Counted from the stretch's first letter, positions 33,222 to 42,101 are shown. The stretch: 64,000 bases of DNA from Saprospira grandis (GCF_027594745.1 NZ_CP110854.1:4109501-4173500); one strand, 5' to 3'. The notes: generated by a model not told the origin, from the letters alone. Numbers and translations are program-made.

Positions 33222-33241
33222 AGAAAAAGTTGAGGGACTAA
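33222..33241 (+). repeat. R5 20-mer, copy 8
   Basis: Exact copy, about 50 bases beyond the 3' end of the minus-strand lipoprotein gene at 33292. Confidence 0.85.
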
Positions 33242-33291
33242 CAAAGAACATCAGAGACTAATGGTAGCTGTTCCTAGTATGGAGGAACTCC

Positions 33292-33768
33292 TTATTGACC
33301 ATTGTATAATGTGTCTATTTTATTATTTTTACCATCTATTAGTAATAGATAAACTTTAGATAAATCTAGGTTCTGAGCAAGTTTTATCTTATGAGATCTA
33401 GTTATAAATTCGCCAGAAAATAATTTTTCTTGATTGTTAATTCTTTTTGTTACAACATTCAGCTTTCTTTCTAACTCACTATTAGAAAGACTATTATTGT
33501 CAGTAGAGTCTAACACAAATAATAATGTGACATAATCAGTTCCATCTTGCCCTTTTTCTATTGATGACGAATAGTAATTTGAGACAGTGGAGTCACTGAA
33601 ATAGTCTACGCTAAAGTTTAATTCTGCAGTGGTATCACTTCTATACTCTACAGAAAATTTCATTACATTAAACTTATTTTCTATAAAATTCGATTCACTA
33701 CAATTAGTGAATAATAAAACTAAAACACCAAGGATTAAGTATCTTGAAATATTTTTGTGGATTTCCAT
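33292..33768 (-). CDS. Hypothetical lipoprotein, AT-rich
   Basis: A 158-residue predicted lipoprotein (MEIHKNISRYLILGVLVLLFTNC, lipobox FTNC). The mature part is a small, Ser/Asn-rich, beta-type domain (TTAELNFSVDYFSD, YVTLLFVLDSTDNN) with no family I recognise. A frame extends to 34038, but its first 90 residues translate an R3 repeat and a hairpin, so I start at the ATG at 33768. Base composition is clearly more AT-rich than most of the window, as in the next two genes. Confidence 0.6.
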   Translation of the reverse strand: MEIHKNISRYLILGVLVLLFTNCSESNFIENKFNVMKFSVEYRSDTTAELNFSVDYFSDSTVSNYYSSSIEKGQDGTDYVTLLFVLDSTDNNSLSNSELERKLNVVTKRINNQEKLFSGEFITRSHKIKLAQNLDLSKVYLLLIDGKNNKIDTLYNGQ

Positions 33769-33852
33769 AATTTTGAACGGCTGTTGTATCTCCCCAACAC
33801 TTAAACAGAAAGTCCCTTCATTTAAGCTGGAGTTTCTAGCTAAAAAATCGCC

Positions 33853-33881
33853 ATCCCCTCCTTCGAGGGGATTTTTCTTTG
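33853..33881 (+). terminator. Terminator-like hairpin
   Basis: ATCCCCTC (33853-33860) pairs with GAGGGGAT (33865-33872), followed by TTTTCTTT. It has nearly the same stem as the chaperone operon terminator, but no plus-strand gene precedes it, so it may have travelled with the repeat cluster. Confidence 0.5.
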
Positions 33882-33935
33882 CCGTTGTGGTTGGACGGTT
33901 GTTGTTTTTCTTGGAGCGAACCTTTTCCATTTTTA

Positions 33936-34000
33936 CAGCAAACAAGGGCTTTAGCCCGCCAGTTTGCATAGCCCCACAACCATGGGCTTCAGCCCATGGC
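33936..34000 (+). repeat. R3 REP-like element, copy 5
   Basis: GGGCTTTAGCCCGCCAG and CCATGGGCTTCAGCCCATGG. The downstream palindrome CCCTGGGCTGAAGCCCAGGG (near 34057) is shared with the copy at 44275. Confidence 0.8.
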
Positions 34001-34087
34001 AGAAAAGGCGAGCTGCTAGAATATTTAAGCTTAGTCAACAGCCGCTATGCTTAGCGCCCTGGGCTGAAGCCCAGGGTTGCTGACTTG

Positions 34088-34125
34088 AGCGAACTGACGG
34101 ACTAAAGTCCTTGTTCGCTTTTTTT
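34088..34125 (+). terminator. Terminator-like hairpin linked to R3
   Basis: AGCGAAC (34088-34094) pairs with GTTCGCT (34113-34119), with GGACTAAAGTCC as the inner stem, followed by six or seven T. A copy occurs at 44421. Confidence 0.65.
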
Positions 34126-34168
34126 GATTCTAAGGACCAAAAACCCCTTTCGCCCCTCTAAGCTCCCA

Positions 34169-34188
34169 AGAAAAAGTTGAGGGACTAA
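34169..34188 (+). repeat. R5 20-mer, copy 9
   Basis: Exact copy followed by CAAGGAACA, similar to the extension of copies 7 and 8. Confidence 0.85.
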
Positions 34189-34271
34189 CAAGGAACAATA
34201 GTAAATACTTATTCAGCCTCATTATTAAACTCTTTAAAGGGCTCGCCTTGCCTCTTACTTAAAAATGTATT

Positions 34272-34964
34272 TTAATTTGCTTCCTCAGAATTCATAATCA
34301 AATCTATAGATTTCTGATATTCTTCAATACCTTTTTTGCATTTACACCTTTTAAGTCTGGTAGTTCGACCAGCAATCTGTATCAAGTCTATTTTTTTTCT
34401 ATAAAACCGAACGCTATATGTCTCTGGATACATCGGTAAATATGTCCCAAATAGAGGATAAAACAACTTAACGCTATAGTGTCCTTTTCCTAGTAATGAA
34501 AATCCTTCAATATTTTGTATTTCTTCATCTGAAGTATATCTATATATACGATCATTTACTTTATCAAAATCTGACTCTCCGATTAGAGACATAAAAATAA
34601 CAGTATCGACCTCTCCACTAGCTAAGCCTATTTTAAGGTACCCACAATTACCACTTAAATCACCAAAATCAGCTAACTCGACATCTAAAACAGTTCCTTT
34701 AGCCACTCCTACCTTCTCTATTTTCAAAAATAGGTTAGTTGAATCTATATAACTTCTTAATCCATCCCCTATTATCTTACCAGAAGATTTCTTTATCAAT
34801 GGACCAGCTTTAGCAATATAATAATATTTATCCTTTACAAACATTAAGTTAATAACAGAATTATGCTTTTTATAAAAAAAGCATTTCTTTTTTTGCCCTA
34901 AAACGACCTGAATACTTAAACAAGTAATCAGTAAAAAACTACCTATACTTGCTATACATCTCAC
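34272..34964 (-). CDS. Hypothetical exported protein, AT-rich
   Basis: The 230-residue product has a Sec signal (MRCIASIGSFLLITCLSIQVVLGQ) and a mature domain with beta character (INLMFVKDKYYYIAKAGPLI, LKIEKVGVAKGTVLDVELAD). The C-terminal part is basic and carries CKCKKG. I recognise no family. It is the middle of three consecutive AT-rich genes for exported proteins on the minus strand, in DNA bordered by R-family repeats on both sides. Confidence 0.6.
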   Translation of the reverse strand: MRCIASIGSFLLITCLSIQVVLGQKKKCFFYKKHNSVINLMFVKDKYYYIAKAGPLIKKSSGKIIGDGLRSYIDSTNLFLKIEKVGVAKGTVLDVELADFGDLSGNCGYLKIGLASGEVDTVIFMSLIGESDFDKVNDRIYRYTSDEEIQNIEGFSLLGKGHYSVKLFYPLFGTYLPMYPETYSVRFYRKKIDLIQIAGRTTRLKRCKCKKGIEEYQKSIDLIMNSEEAN

Positions 34965-35011
34965 TTTATATATCCTTTAGAACATAGGGCCAAAAAACAA
35001 ACTGCTTCCCA

Positions 35012-35572
35012 CTAAAACGTATTTAAAATACTCCAACTCAAAGTATCTCTGAGCCTTAATAATTCATTAAATTTATTAGGGTTTTGCTCCGCGCCCACAA
35101 AGACATCTTCAGCCCCAAAGCCCTCTAGAATAAAACAAGCTTCACCAAGGGTTATCGTCTTGGGATCCTGTTTGAGCTGTCCAATCAATGGACGATACAA
35201 AGAAGCTATATTCTTTTTCTTAAGCACGTTTTTTACCACCTCATAATACCTAAATTCATCATAACATTCTGGCCAATAACGAAACTCAATTTTCTTCTCG
35301 ATCAGCTTAACCTCATCTGTGGTATCCAGCTCTACTAATCGAATTAAATGAACAAGCGCTCCCAAACCACTATCTTTTGCCGGTATATACGTTATTCTAT
35401 ACACCTGACTATCTAAATGGTTTCTACAAGGTTCATCAATAGCCTCATAAACTTTGGACATACAAAAATCACAAGCAGGGTCTCCTTTGCTCCTAAATTT
35501 CTTCTCCTCTTTACTCGAACAGGCAAGCAAAAAAGAAATAACCCCAAAAACAGCAATGCTAACTCTGAGCAT
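35012..35572 (-). CDS. Hypothetical lipoprotein, AT-rich
   Basis: A 186-residue predicted lipoprotein: MLRVSIAVFGVISFLLACSS has the lipobox LLAC. A CDFC pair near the mature N-terminus (GDPACDFCMSKVYEA) and two more cysteines could form disulfides or bind metal. The rest is mixed alpha/beta (YYEVVKNVLKKKNIASLYRP). I start at the ATG at 35572, because the nine residues before it would spoil the signal peptide. It lies 47 bases upstream of the exported protein gene at 34272, so the two may share a transcript. Confidence 0.6.
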   Translation of the reverse strand: MLRVSIAVFGVISFLLACSSKEEKKFRSKGDPACDFCMSKVYEAIDEPCRNHLDSQVYRITYIPAKDSGLGALVHLIRLVELDTTDEVKLIEKKIEFRYWPECYDEFRYYEVVKNVLKKKNIASLYRPLIGQLKQDPKTITLGEACFILEGFGAEDVFVGAEQNPNKFNELLRLRDTLSWSILNTF

Positions 35573-35800
35573 ATAAGGTAGATCAATTTTAATCGGCATA
35601 AATTTATTTCTAGTTCAAATGTTTGAAGAAGCCCAATTTCTCCCCGGCCCCTAAAGCTAAAGCTTTTTCAAAAAAATAACGCTCTAACTAAAGTAACTCT
35701 TTGAGAGGATCAGCCCCATGCACAATGATATGGGCTTCAGCCCATGGGCCCAAACAACCCAGCCGCCAAAGAAAATAGCCAAAAGAAAAAAGACCGATGA

Positions 35801-35930
35801 GCGGCCCAGCGCTGCGGAGGGGGGGCCGAAGGCCAGACCGAGTTTTTTTGAGCAAAGCGAAAAAACGAAGGGCCGAGCGAACAGCGAGCCCCGCAGCATA
35901 GCGGCGGCCAGCTTGCTGGCCGCGGGCCCC
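35801..35930 (-). repeat. R1 GC-rich hairpin element, copy 12
   Basis: A/T variable stem, GTTTTTT/AAAAAAC, with CGCTTTGC in the loop, as in copy 7. Several open frames cross it and are discounted. The rest of 35600-36030 shows no gene. Confidence 0.85.
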
Positions 35931-36030
35931 TACATCCATCTAAAAAAAGCTTATTTTTATTTGGAATTAGTTTAGATAAGCATAAATTTGCAGCTGTTAA
36001 GTTATTCTTACCATAAAAATATAACCTCTT

Positions 36031-37149
36031 ATGAATTTAGCGAGCTTACAAAAAGCCCTACTTATTTTGGCCGTTTTTGGCCTCGGTCTTAGCTCTTGTA
36101 AAAAAGACGATGACAGCTATGATGTGCCCGAAACTTACAGCTTTGAGAACGTTAGTTATAGCGGACAAACAGACCGCCTCAATATGTTGGGCGAACTAGC
36201 CGCTTATGCCAAATCGGCTAGTGCTGTGAGCGCAAATGCCTTGGATGCCAACAGCATGAAGGATATGTTTGCCAACCAAAATGATCCCTTTGCTGATGCA
36301 GATCTCAATGCAAGCAGCAAGCAGCTTAAAAGCAAGACGGTTTCTACAGAACAAACGCTTATGGAAGATCTTATGGATGCGCTTGCCGCAGCTAGTCTGT
36401 ATACCGATAGCACGGCTAGCAACGGACAGGCCGGGATTATGCAGACCAATGATGGCACAAAGTCTTATTTGCTCAATGCCAACGGTTTGGAGCTGGCTCA
36501 AGTGATCGAAAAAGGAATTATGGGCGCTTGTTTCTACTATCAAGCCACGGCCGTTTATATGGGTAGCGGAAAAATGGATGTGGACAATGAAACTGTAGTA
36601 GAAGGCGAAGGGACCGAAATGGAACACCATTGGGATGAGGCCTTTGGCTATTTTGGGGTGCCTACCGACTACCCTAGCAATACAACTGGCATCCGCTTTT
36701 GGGGCAAATATGCCGACGGTAGCCGCGAAACTTACCTAAGCACAGGAACCAACTTGATGAATGCCTTGATTAAGGGCCGTGCCGCTATTTCTGCCCAAGA
36801 TCTAGACGAACGCGACGCCCAAATTGCTATCGCTCGCGAACAATGGGAACTGGTTTTGGCCGGCTCTGCCCTACATTATATCAATAAGGGAATCGCTAAC
36901 CTTAGCGATGATGCCGCCGCCGCTCATCATGCCCTATCAGAAGCTTATGCCTTTGTTTATGGCCTCAAGTTTGGCGGACAGCAAACGCTTAGCACTGCTG
37001 ATGTAGATGCTATTTTGGTTCAAGTTGGTAATCATGCCGACCCACTACAAGCCAATCTATATAACAGTACAAGCGCTAAGCTTCAGGCTGCAAAGACCGC
37101 TTTGGTCAATGCTTTTCCGGCCTTAGCTAGCGTTCAGGACCAACTTTAA
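36031..37149 (+). CDS. DUF4856 lipoprotein (imelysin-associated)
   Basis: The 372-residue protein begins with a lipoprotein signal (MNLASLQKALLILAVFGLGLSSC, lipobox LSSC). The mature part matches the DUF4856 family known next to imelysins: YSFENVSYSGQTDRLNML at the start, later HHWDEAFGYFGVPTDYP and a helical C-terminal half with AHHALSEAYAFVYGLKFG. Such proteins are surface lipoproteins of iron-regulated loci. The imelysin gene follows 87 bases downstream, separated by a hairpin that may reduce its expression. Confidence 0.82.
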   Translation: MNLASLQKALLILAVFGLGLSSCKKDDDSYDVPETYSFENVSYSGQTDRLNMLGELAAYAKSASAVSANALDANSMKDMFANQNDPFADADLNASSKQLKSKTVSTEQTLMEDLMDALAAASLYTDSTASNGQAGIMQTNDGTKSYLLNANGLELAQVIEKGIMGACFYYQATAVYMGSGKMDVDNETVVEGEGTEMEHHWDEAFGYFGVPTDYPSNTTGIRFWGKYADGSRETYLSTGTNLMNALIKGRAAISAQDLDERDAQIAIAREQWELVLAGSALHYINKGIANLSDDAAAAHHALSEAYAFVYGLKFGGQQTLSTADVDAILVQVGNHADPLQANLYNSTSAKLQAAKTALVNAFPALASVQDQL

Positions 37150-37169
37150 GAGTAGTTTTTTGTTCATTC

Positions 37170-37207
37170 TCTTGACTGCTTGGCGCTTCGGCGCTGGGCA
37201 GTTTTTA
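37170..37207 (+). terminator. Hairpin between DUF4856 and imelysin genes
   Basis: CTGCTTGGCGC-TTCG-GCGCTGGGCAG, with G-T pairs in the middle, followed by TTTTTA. It may be a partial terminator. Confidence 0.6.
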
Positions 37208-37236
37208 TATTTTCAGCAATTCACAACCATCCATTT

Positions 37237-38328
37237 ATGCTCAATTTCAACTACTACCAAGGCGGTTTATGTCTGGCCGCCCTGCTCTTTAGCCTCTTTA
37301 GCTGTGGCTCAGAAACCGAAGACCCCTGTGCTGTAGAATTTGACCAATTGGCCCTGCTCGAAAATGTAGCCGATAATTTTATTTCGCCCGCCTATAACAA
37401 TCTACAAACTAAGGTAGACAGCCTAAATGATGCGGTAAATGCTTTTTGTGCCCAGCCCGATGCCAGCAAACTTCAGGCCCTCAAAAGCAGTTGGCTGTCG
37501 GCCAATATCGCTTTTCAAAGCGCCAAAATCTATGAGTTTGGTCCCGCCGCAGATTACCAATTGCGCAGTAGCCTCAATAATTATCCGGTTTTTACAAGCC
37601 GCCTAGAGTATGCGATTAGCAGCCAAACTTACAACCTCGAAATTGATTCTTTTGCCTATACCCGCGGCTTTCCCGCTCTCGATTATCTGCTGCATCACGA
37701 TAGCGAGACCCAAATTCTAAATGAGTTTGCCGATACCGCCCGACAAAATTACCTCAAGGCTGTTTGCCAGCAAATCAAGCAAAAAGTAGATTGGACCCAA
37801 GATGGCTGGAGCGCCTATGCCAATAGCTTTAAAACCACCGAAGGCCTAGCCGTGGGCAGCCCCCTCAGCCTTTTGGTCAACCAACTCAACCAAAATTACG
37901 AGCTGTTCAAAAATAATAAGTTGGGAACGCCCGTAGGCGCCAAGGTCAGCTATATTGCAGCACCCGAAAAAACCGAGGCCTACTATAGCGGCCAATCGCT
38001 TATTTTGGCCCAAACGACCCTAAACGCCAGTCAGGCCCTTTTTAATGGTGGCAATGGCCAAGGACTAGATGATTATCTGGATGCTACGACAGTTCAAAAA
38101 GATGGCCGCCCAATCAGCCAACTCATCAATGAACAGTTTGATGCGGCCAGCAGCGCCCTCGATGCGCTAAATGGGCAAAGCCTAGCCGACAATATTCGCA
38201 ACAATTTTGAGGCCTGCAAAAGCGCTTATGCTCAGGCCCAAAACCAAGTGGTCTACCTCAAAACAGATCTGCCCGCCGTCCTTTGCATCAATATCACTTA
38301 TGCCGATAATACTGATGATGGCGATTAA
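37237..38328 (+). CDS. Imelysin-family lipoprotein
   Basis: A 363-residue predicted lipoprotein (MLNFNYYQGGLCLAALLFSLFSC). It is almost wholly helical, in the two-bundle arrangement of imelysin/IrpA proteins: ENVADNFISPAYNNLQTKVD near the start, FTRGFPALDYLLHH-like active region (about 155-168) and the second bundle after 200. The family's GxHxxE motif is altered, with the histidine pair in YLLHHDSE. Imelysins are implicated in iron or haem uptake at the cell surface. I use the ATG at 37237. An R1 copy follows the stop by 15 bases. Confidence 0.82.
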   Translation: MLNFNYYQGGLCLAALLFSLFSCGSETEDPCAVEFDQLALLENVADNFISPAYNNLQTKVDSLNDAVNAFCAQPDASKLQALKSSWLSANIAFQSAKIYEFGPAADYQLRSSLNNYPVFTSRLEYAISSQTYNLEIDSFAYTRGFPALDYLLHHDSETQILNEFADTARQNYLKAVCQQIKQKVDWTQDGWSAYANSFKTTEGLAVGSPLSLLVNQLNQNYELFKNNKLGTPVGAKVSYIAAPEKTEAYYSGQSLILAQTTLNASQALFNGGNGQGLDDYLDATTVQKDGRPISQLINEQFDAASSALDALNGQSLADNIRNNFEACKSAYAQAQNQVVYLKTDLPAVLCINITYADNTDDGD

Positions 38329-38342
38329 ATTACTGTTTTTTT

Positions 38343-38452
38343 GGGGCCTGCCGCCTTCGGCGGCCGGGCCCTTGCAGGGCTCGCAGGTCTGCTCGGCCCT
38401 GCGGGCTTCGCCCTTGGTCTGCCGCTAGGCGGCCCCCTTTCAGGCCCCTAGG
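38343..38452 (+). repeat. R1 GC-rich hairpin element, copy 13
   Basis: The same variable stem as copy 11, GGGC-TTC-GCCC; these two copies are close sisters. It begins right after a seven-T run. Confidence 0.85.
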
Positions 38453-38474
38453 CCGAATGGAAGTTCTGCGCTTC

Positions 38475-38651
38475 GGCCATCCTTTGATAAAAATTTCAGG
38501 CTAGTCAAGGCATTTTTTAAAGGCATAGCCCTAGCTATGGCTGAGAAAAATAACGCAGAATAGCAAGAAATTAAAGCAAAGGATAGAAGTGGCAGGGCTT
38601 TCATTTGGCCTTTGCCTGCGGCCCTTCGGGCCTGTAGGATGGATATATATC
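38475..38651. repeat. R4 177-bp repeat, copy 2
   Basis: Near-identical to 17481-17657 over its whole length, with only one or two differences (TGCGGGCC against TTCGGGCC near the end). The two copies are 21 kb apart. Confidence 0.85.
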
Positions 38652-38735
38652 TGTGGGTTGAAACCCACAGCCATACAACAATGGTATTGCTTCGCAATGA
38701 TCTATGAATGAGGGTTAAAACCCTCATGAAATGAG
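38652..38735 (+). repeat. R2 palindrome plus R8 repeat
   Basis: CTGTGGGTTGAAACCCACAG, then GGTATTGCTTCGCAATGAT and GAGGGTTAAAACCCTC. At the R4/R8 pair near 17400 the order is reversed. Confidence 0.7.
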
Positions 38736-38779
38736 CCGATAGTTTCAACCATCGGCTCATAATACATTCTAGTATAAGC

Positions 38780-39787
38780 TTAGTCCAATCGTTCTTCTCT
38801 GCCGTCGGCATGACGGGCAAAGCGTTCTTTTTTTGGACCAAAATGATGTTCGTCTTCGGGCCAAGGCCATTTTCCAAACTTCCCGGCTCTATAATCTTTA
38901 AAGGCTTCTTGCAGACGCTCTGCAGAGTCCATCACAAAAGGTCCTCTTTGCCAGACAGGCTCCTCTATAGGAGGCGCTTGCAAATATAAGAGTTTGGCCC
39001 CCCCAGGGCCAGCCACCAACTCCAACTCTTCTTGGGCCAACCAACTCATATAATGTCGAAGGGGCATTTTTTGTCCATTTGCCTGAATGTCGCCTCCCTC
39101 ATAGAGGTATAAGCGGCCCCAACTTTCTGTAGAGCTCGCTTTGGGGATTGTAAATTTAGCTCCAGCCTCCAAATCTATTCTTAGGACCATAAAGTCCCTA
39201 GACTTTTGGCTGGCCCAAGAAGCCGCTGGCGGCTCTGGCGCTTTATGAGGCCCAAACTGCCCCGCCCAAAGCCGAAAACGAGCCCCCTGCTCTTCTTTTT
39301 CTACCAACTGATGCGACCAAAACATTTTATACTGCGGGTCTACCATCTTTTGCTTGCTCGGCAAATTGAGCCAAATCTGAAATAAGCGTAAAGGGTTCTC
39401 TTTTTCTTGCTCAACTAAAGGAAACATTTCTGAGTGCAAAAGTCCACGACCTGCCGTTAGCCATTGTAGATCGCCAGCGCTATATCGACCCGCCCCTCCA
39501 TGAGAGTCGGTATGGTCCACCCAGCCCTTTTCAACAATTGTTAAGGTCTCAAATCCCCGATGAGGATGATAGGGGAAACCCGGAATCTCTTGGCCATGAT
39601 ACATCCGCCAATTGGCGGCGGGATTAAAATCGCTGCCCATTTGTCGCCCTCTTAGGCTAGTCTTTGCCGGCCCCAAATTGGCCTCCCCTTTTGGATAGTC
39701 GTCTTCATGATAAGCACAAAATATAAAGGGATCTTGCGCAGGCCAAGGACCAGCTTGCGGCAAGGGATAAAATTTCATCTTCTTCAT
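38780..39787 (-). CDS. Pirin family protein
   Basis: A 335-residue bicupin. The N-terminal cupin has the pirin metal site: His74 and His76 in HPHRGFET, His118 and Glu120 in GLLHSEMF. The C-terminal Pirin_C domain covers about 190-290 (APPIEEPVWQRGPFVMDS). Bacterial pirins bind Fe or other metals and some act as quercetin dioxygenases or as regulators of central metabolism. It stands alone on the minus strand. The start at 39787 (MKKMKFYPLPQ) is chosen over a frame that begins nine residues earlier. Confidence 0.88.
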   Translation of the reverse strand: MKKMKFYPLPQAGPWPAQDPFIFCAYHEDDYPKGEANLGPAKTSLRGRQMGSDFNPAANWRMYHGQEIPGFPYHPHRGFETLTIVEKGWVDHTDSHGGAGRYSAGDLQWLTAGRGLLHSEMFPLVEQEKENPLRLFQIWLNLPSKQKMVDPQYKMFWSHQLVEKEEQGARFRLWAGQFGPHKAPEPPAASWASQKSRDFMVLRIDLEAGAKFTIPKASSTESWGRLYLYEGGDIQANGQKMPLRHYMSWLAQEELELVAGPGGAKLLYLQAPPIEEPVWQRGPFVMDSAERLQEAFKDYRAGKFGKWPWPEDEHHFGPKKERFARHADGREERLD

Positions 39788-39854
39788 CACTATTTTTAAT
39801 TCTTGTAGATACATCTATTAAAGGCTAGAAATAGGAAAAAGTTGAGATGAGGCC

Positions 39855-39880
39855 ATAAAAAAGCCCTCCGTAGAGGGCTT
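39855..39880 (-). terminator. Terminator of the OmpA-domain gene
   Basis: On the minus strand AAGCCCTC-TACG-GAGGGCTT is followed by TTTTAT. It lies 26 bases beyond the stop codon at 39906. Confidence 0.85.
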
Positions 39881-39905
39881 AAAATAGCTAGTGAAGGCTA
39901 ATTTA

Positions 39906-42101
39906 TTAAGGCTTTAGCTGTCGGAGTTCAGAGAAGCTAATGGGCCGATAATTCAGTTTTTTCTGGGCCAAATCATCCGGAAAAGTACTCAGCTGGGCCA
40001 GTTCTAGACCACCATTTTCTTTAAAACGCAAAGCGGTAATCTTCATTTTTTGGCTGCGGTCTACCTCTCCAGGCGTTTGATAGCTTTTTGTTTCTTTATT
40101 ATAATACATCTGCATCACTCCACGAGTTTTGCTAAAGGTAGTACTTAGTCGCTCATCAGCTCTTAATTTAGGTCCTTGCTCCACCTTAATTTGGGCCAGC
40201 ATTTTCTCTTCTTCCTTTAGGTCTAGGAAACGGTCGCAGTTAATCCAGCCTAAGCGGTTAATCTGCATACTATTGACAACATATCGGCGCTGAAAGTCGG
40301 GAGAGATCTGCCCTCTTTCTATTTTTGCGGCAATGACTTTCTGGTAGATTTTGTCTAGTTGGTCCACAAACTGCTGCAGCTCTTCGGCTTGTTTATTAAA
40401 GCCAGTCAGTGAAAGGACCTCATTATAGTTGGCAATCATTTTATTGAGCAAATGCGCATGTCGGTAGACGCCATTTAGGGTTTCGCTAGTACTTAGGGCC
40501 AATCTTCTTTGCACCCCTGTCTCCTCTCTAGTTTGGATAGCACGAAGATCTCGCATTAGTTTGTCGCGCAACTCATTGAGTTTATGGTTGCGATTAAAGG
40601 TATAATTGGTCCGAATACACTTCTTTAGCGATGTAGCCAATTGCAAAAAGATAGCGGGTTGTTTGGCTGCTGCTTCAATTTCCAAAAGGGTTTGCATCTC
40701 TTCCTCAAAGCCCAGTTGCTGGCATTCTTCCTTTAGGTAAGCTTGGTAGCGTTGTAGCTGCTTAGTATTGCCAATTAGGCCGACTAGGCTTTCGCTAAAT
40801 GCGGCCGACCATTTAAAGTCGAGCATCCATTGGTTAATGTCAGCTTCATTGTTTTTGGCCAAATCGACTAAGAGGTCGAGGCTATCTTGCTGGGCCCAGT
40901 AAGCGGCCAAGTTAATTTCATATTGGGCAAAGGCCTGCTCCTGGCGTTTTTGGGCCGCTGCATAGCTTTTGGCTCTACCTGCATTGATTTTCTCAATGCG
41001 TAGTCGGTAATTTTCCGCCTTTTTCACTAAACCCGCAATGCGAGCCTCATATTTTTTGTCGCTTTCAAAGCGTTTCTTGGGGTTTTCGCTACGGATGGTC
41101 TTTTCATCCACTACAGGCAGCTCCATATATTCTAGGGGAGCTAGGGCGCCGGGCTTTTTGGGCATAGCCAAAAGATGCTCAATTTTAGGCATGGGCGGGG
41201 CGGCAATAATGCGAATAGAGTCTAGGTCTAGCAAATTAAATTTAAAAGTGGGGGGATCTTTCTCAAAGTTAAAGCTCTTGACTTTGGTCCCAGAGGCTTC
41301 CCAGACAATATCTTCTGTGGTTTGGCTAATATCTCGATCGGCATAAAAGACCTGCATCCCTTCGTTTAGGGGTTCATCGGAGGGAAGGCGAAGGTTGAGG
41401 CTGGCTTTGGGGGCCAGTTGTAGCGCCTCATTATTCAGATCTTGGGCCTGAATATTGACCATGCCGCCAGTTTCGATCAGTTCATGGCCGGGGGCCACAG
41501 TTTGTAGATTCTGCATCCACATATCGTTAAGGCTGAGGGCTTCTCGCAGTTCTATTTTCACTTTATCATCGCTGAGGGCTTGGCCATTGGCCCGAACAAA
41601 GCTGCCTGCGGGAATAAACAACTGGCTGCCATTGGCCCCAAAGATCAGGGTATCTCTATTGGGGTTGATCCAAAACTCCTGTTTCATGCGCTGGTCCATA
41701 AAGCTATAGAACTCTTCCCAGTTTTTGGGTTGGAAGACCTGCAAACGGACCTCTACTCTTCGGTTTTCGGCCCAATCGCCTTCTGAGAGTTCTCCCTTTG
41801 CCGTTAGCGAAAAGCTAGCGGTTTCCAAGCCTTTTGCTTCTAGATATTGGGCCACAGCTTGGGCTCTTCTTCGGGCCAGATCTTCATTATAGCTCAGGCT
41901 ACCGGCTTCATCGCAAAAGCCTTTGAGGTCCAAAACAAGGTCGGGATATTCTTGGCTTTGGGCCAAGAGCTGTTCTAATTTTGCTTTTGCTTTTTTCGTC
42001 AGTTGAGCTTGGCCTGATTCAAAGTAAACAGATTGCTCAAAATTTTGAGCAAAAGCGGAGAAACTCAGGCTGGCTAGGAGAACAAAAAGGATATTTCTCA
42101 T
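39906..42101 (-). CDS. Exported protein with N-terminal OmpA domain
   Basis: The 731-residue protein has a Sec signal (MRNILFVLLASLSFSAFAQ) and, unusually, the OmpA/MotB peptidoglycan-binding domain right after it (about 22-125): SVYFESGQAQLTKKAKAKLE and LKGFCDEAGSLSYNEDLARR with the Asp and Arg that grip diaminopimelate. Residues about 130-340 form a beta-rich region (FWINPNRDTLIFGANGSQLF; IPAGSFVRANGQ, a motif seen in large surface proteins). The rest is helical up to about 640. In most OmpA-type proteins the domain is C-terminal. The function is unknown; it probably anchors a periplasmic complex to the wall. Confidence 0.75.
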   Translation of the reverse strand: MRNILFVLLASLSFSAFAQNFEQSVYFESGQAQLTKKAKAKLEQLLAQSQEYPDLVLDLKGFCDEAGSLSYNEDLARRRAQAVAQYLEAKGLETASFSLTAKGELSEGDWAENRRVEVRLQVFQPKNWEEFYSFMDQRMKQEFWINPNRDTLIFGANGSQLFIPAGSFVRANGQALSDDKVKIELREALSLNDMWMQNLQTVAPGHELIETGGMVNIQAQDLNNEALQLAPKASLNLRLPSDEPLNEGMQVFYADRDISQTTEDIVWEASGTKVKSFNFEKDPPTFKFNLLDLDSIRIIAAPPMPKIEHLLAMPKKPGALAPLEYMELPVVDEKTIRSENPKKRFESDKKYEARIAGLVKKAENYRLRIEKINAGRAKSYAAAQKRQEQAFAQYEINLAAYWAQQDSLDLLVDLAKNNEADINQWMLDFKWSAAFSESLVGLIGNTKQLQRYQAYLKEECQQLGFEEEMQTLLEIEAAAKQPAIFLQLATSLKKCIRTNYTFNRNHKLNELRDKLMRDLRAIQTREETGVQRRLALSTSETLNGVYRHAHLLNKMIANYNEVLSLTGFNKQAEELQQFVDQLDKIYQKVIAAKIERGQISPDFQRRYVVNSMQINRLGWINCDRFLDLKEEEKMLAQIKVEQGPKLRADERLSTTFSKTRGVMQMYYNKETKSYQTPGEVDRSQKMKITALRFKENGGLELAQLSTFPDDLAQKKLNYRPISFSELRQLKP

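Noticed and set aside
33769..34038. N-terminal extension of the lipoprotein at 33292
   Set aside because: The extension translates an R3 repeat and a hairpin, and the lipoprotein signal starts only at the ATG at 33768.
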